NCBI GenBank assembly: GCA_021796155.1
Contig: JAJYOO010000136.1
Span: 1-6,532, forward strand
Reading direction: 5' to 3'
DNA: 6,532 bases
From: Chloroflexota bacterium
GTDB taxonomy: Bacteria; Chloroflexota; Anaerolineae; Anaerolineales; Villigracilaceae
The position numbers were made by a program, and so were the translations under genes. The notes under the pieces were generated by a model. The model was not told where the DNA came from, ran no database searches, and saw only the letters and a list, made by a program, of their open reading frames with translations. Every line of letters starts with the position of its first letter. The first letter of the stretch is position 1. This document shows positions 6,374-6,532 of this stretch, in pieces.

Positions 6374-6532
6374 ATGTCTGAATCCATTCGTGTGCTGATC
6401 GCCGACGATCACCTGATTATCCGCCAGGGTCTGAAATTGATTCTCGAAACCGAAGATGGATTCGAGATGGTCGGTGAAGCGTCTGATGGGGCTGAGGCAT
6501 TGCAGTTGTGTGCGAAGGTTAATCCCAACGTG
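6374..6532 (+). CDS. NarL/FixJ-type response regulator, N-terminal 53 residues (3' end outside window)
   Basis: The visible part is the start of a receiver domain. It shows strand 1 IRVLIADDH with the acidic pair D11-D12, the helix LIIRQGLKLILE, and then EMVGEASDGAEALQL, the pattern typical of NarL/FixJ-family receivers. The window ends at NPNV, a few residues before the expected phospho-accepting Asp in the following strand, so neither that residue nor the expected LuxR-type HTH can be seen. The gene begins 10 bases after the kinase stop, so the two are co-transcribed and almost certainly a cognate pair. GGAG at 6357-6360 is 13 bases from this ATG, rather far. A TTG at 6371 in the same frame is closer (10 bases) and would add one residue. 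Confidence 0.9.
   Translation, partial: MSESIRVLIADDHLIIRQGLKLILETEDGFEMVGEASDGAEALQLCAKVNPNV

Overview
The window looks like a piece of a bacterial chromosome of roughly balanced base composition (estimated by eye). It holds two convergent groups of genes plus a divergently transcribed sensor/regulator pair. No mobile element, CRISPR array, tRNA or rRNA is visible. Gene style, a Pro/Thr-linkered lipoprotein, a heteromeric ABC-2 exporter and a NarL-type two-component pair would fit a Chloroflexota (Anaerolineae-like) organism. That taxonomic guess is inference and weak; a Gram-positive or other environmental bacterium is possible.

Left end, plus strand (1-1244): the C-terminal part of a QueG-like protein with two 4Fe-4S clusters, probably cut by the window edge. 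It is followed 11 bases later by a secreted lipoprotein with a PsbP-like, beta-rich domain. The downstream gene's Shine-Dalgarno overlaps the upstream stop codon, so the two are probably one transcript. A 142-base convergent gap (1245-1386) holds an 8-bp inverted repeat that may serve as a weak terminator.

Middle, minus strand (4996 down to 1387): a tightly packed four-gene operon. In order of transcription it encodes a 55-residue two-helix membrane protein (4829-4996), an ABC ATPase, and two different ABC-2 permeases. Junctions are a 1-nt TGATG overlap, a 1-nt gap and a 10-nt gap. Together they should form a drug/antibiotic- or lipid-type exporter: one ATPase with a permease heterodimer. The 55-residue gene is short and easy to overlook.

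Right end, plus strand (5158-6532): a six-helix HisKA_3 sensor histidine kinase followed by the first 53 codons of a NarL/FixJ-type response regulator, cut by the window end. It is divergent from the exporter operon. The 161-bp region between them carries a good promoter for the exporter (TTGTCG, 17 bp, TATACT on the minus strand). It also carries two strong palindromes and six ATTGT/ACAAT half-sites. One palindrome overlaps the -35 and spacer of the exporter promoter; the other is a 24-bp near-perfect dyad that also has the shape of a minus-strand intrinsic terminator. The simplest model is that the kinase/regulator pair senses a membrane-active compound or membrane state and controls the exporter through these sites. 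The sequence suggests this but does not prove it.
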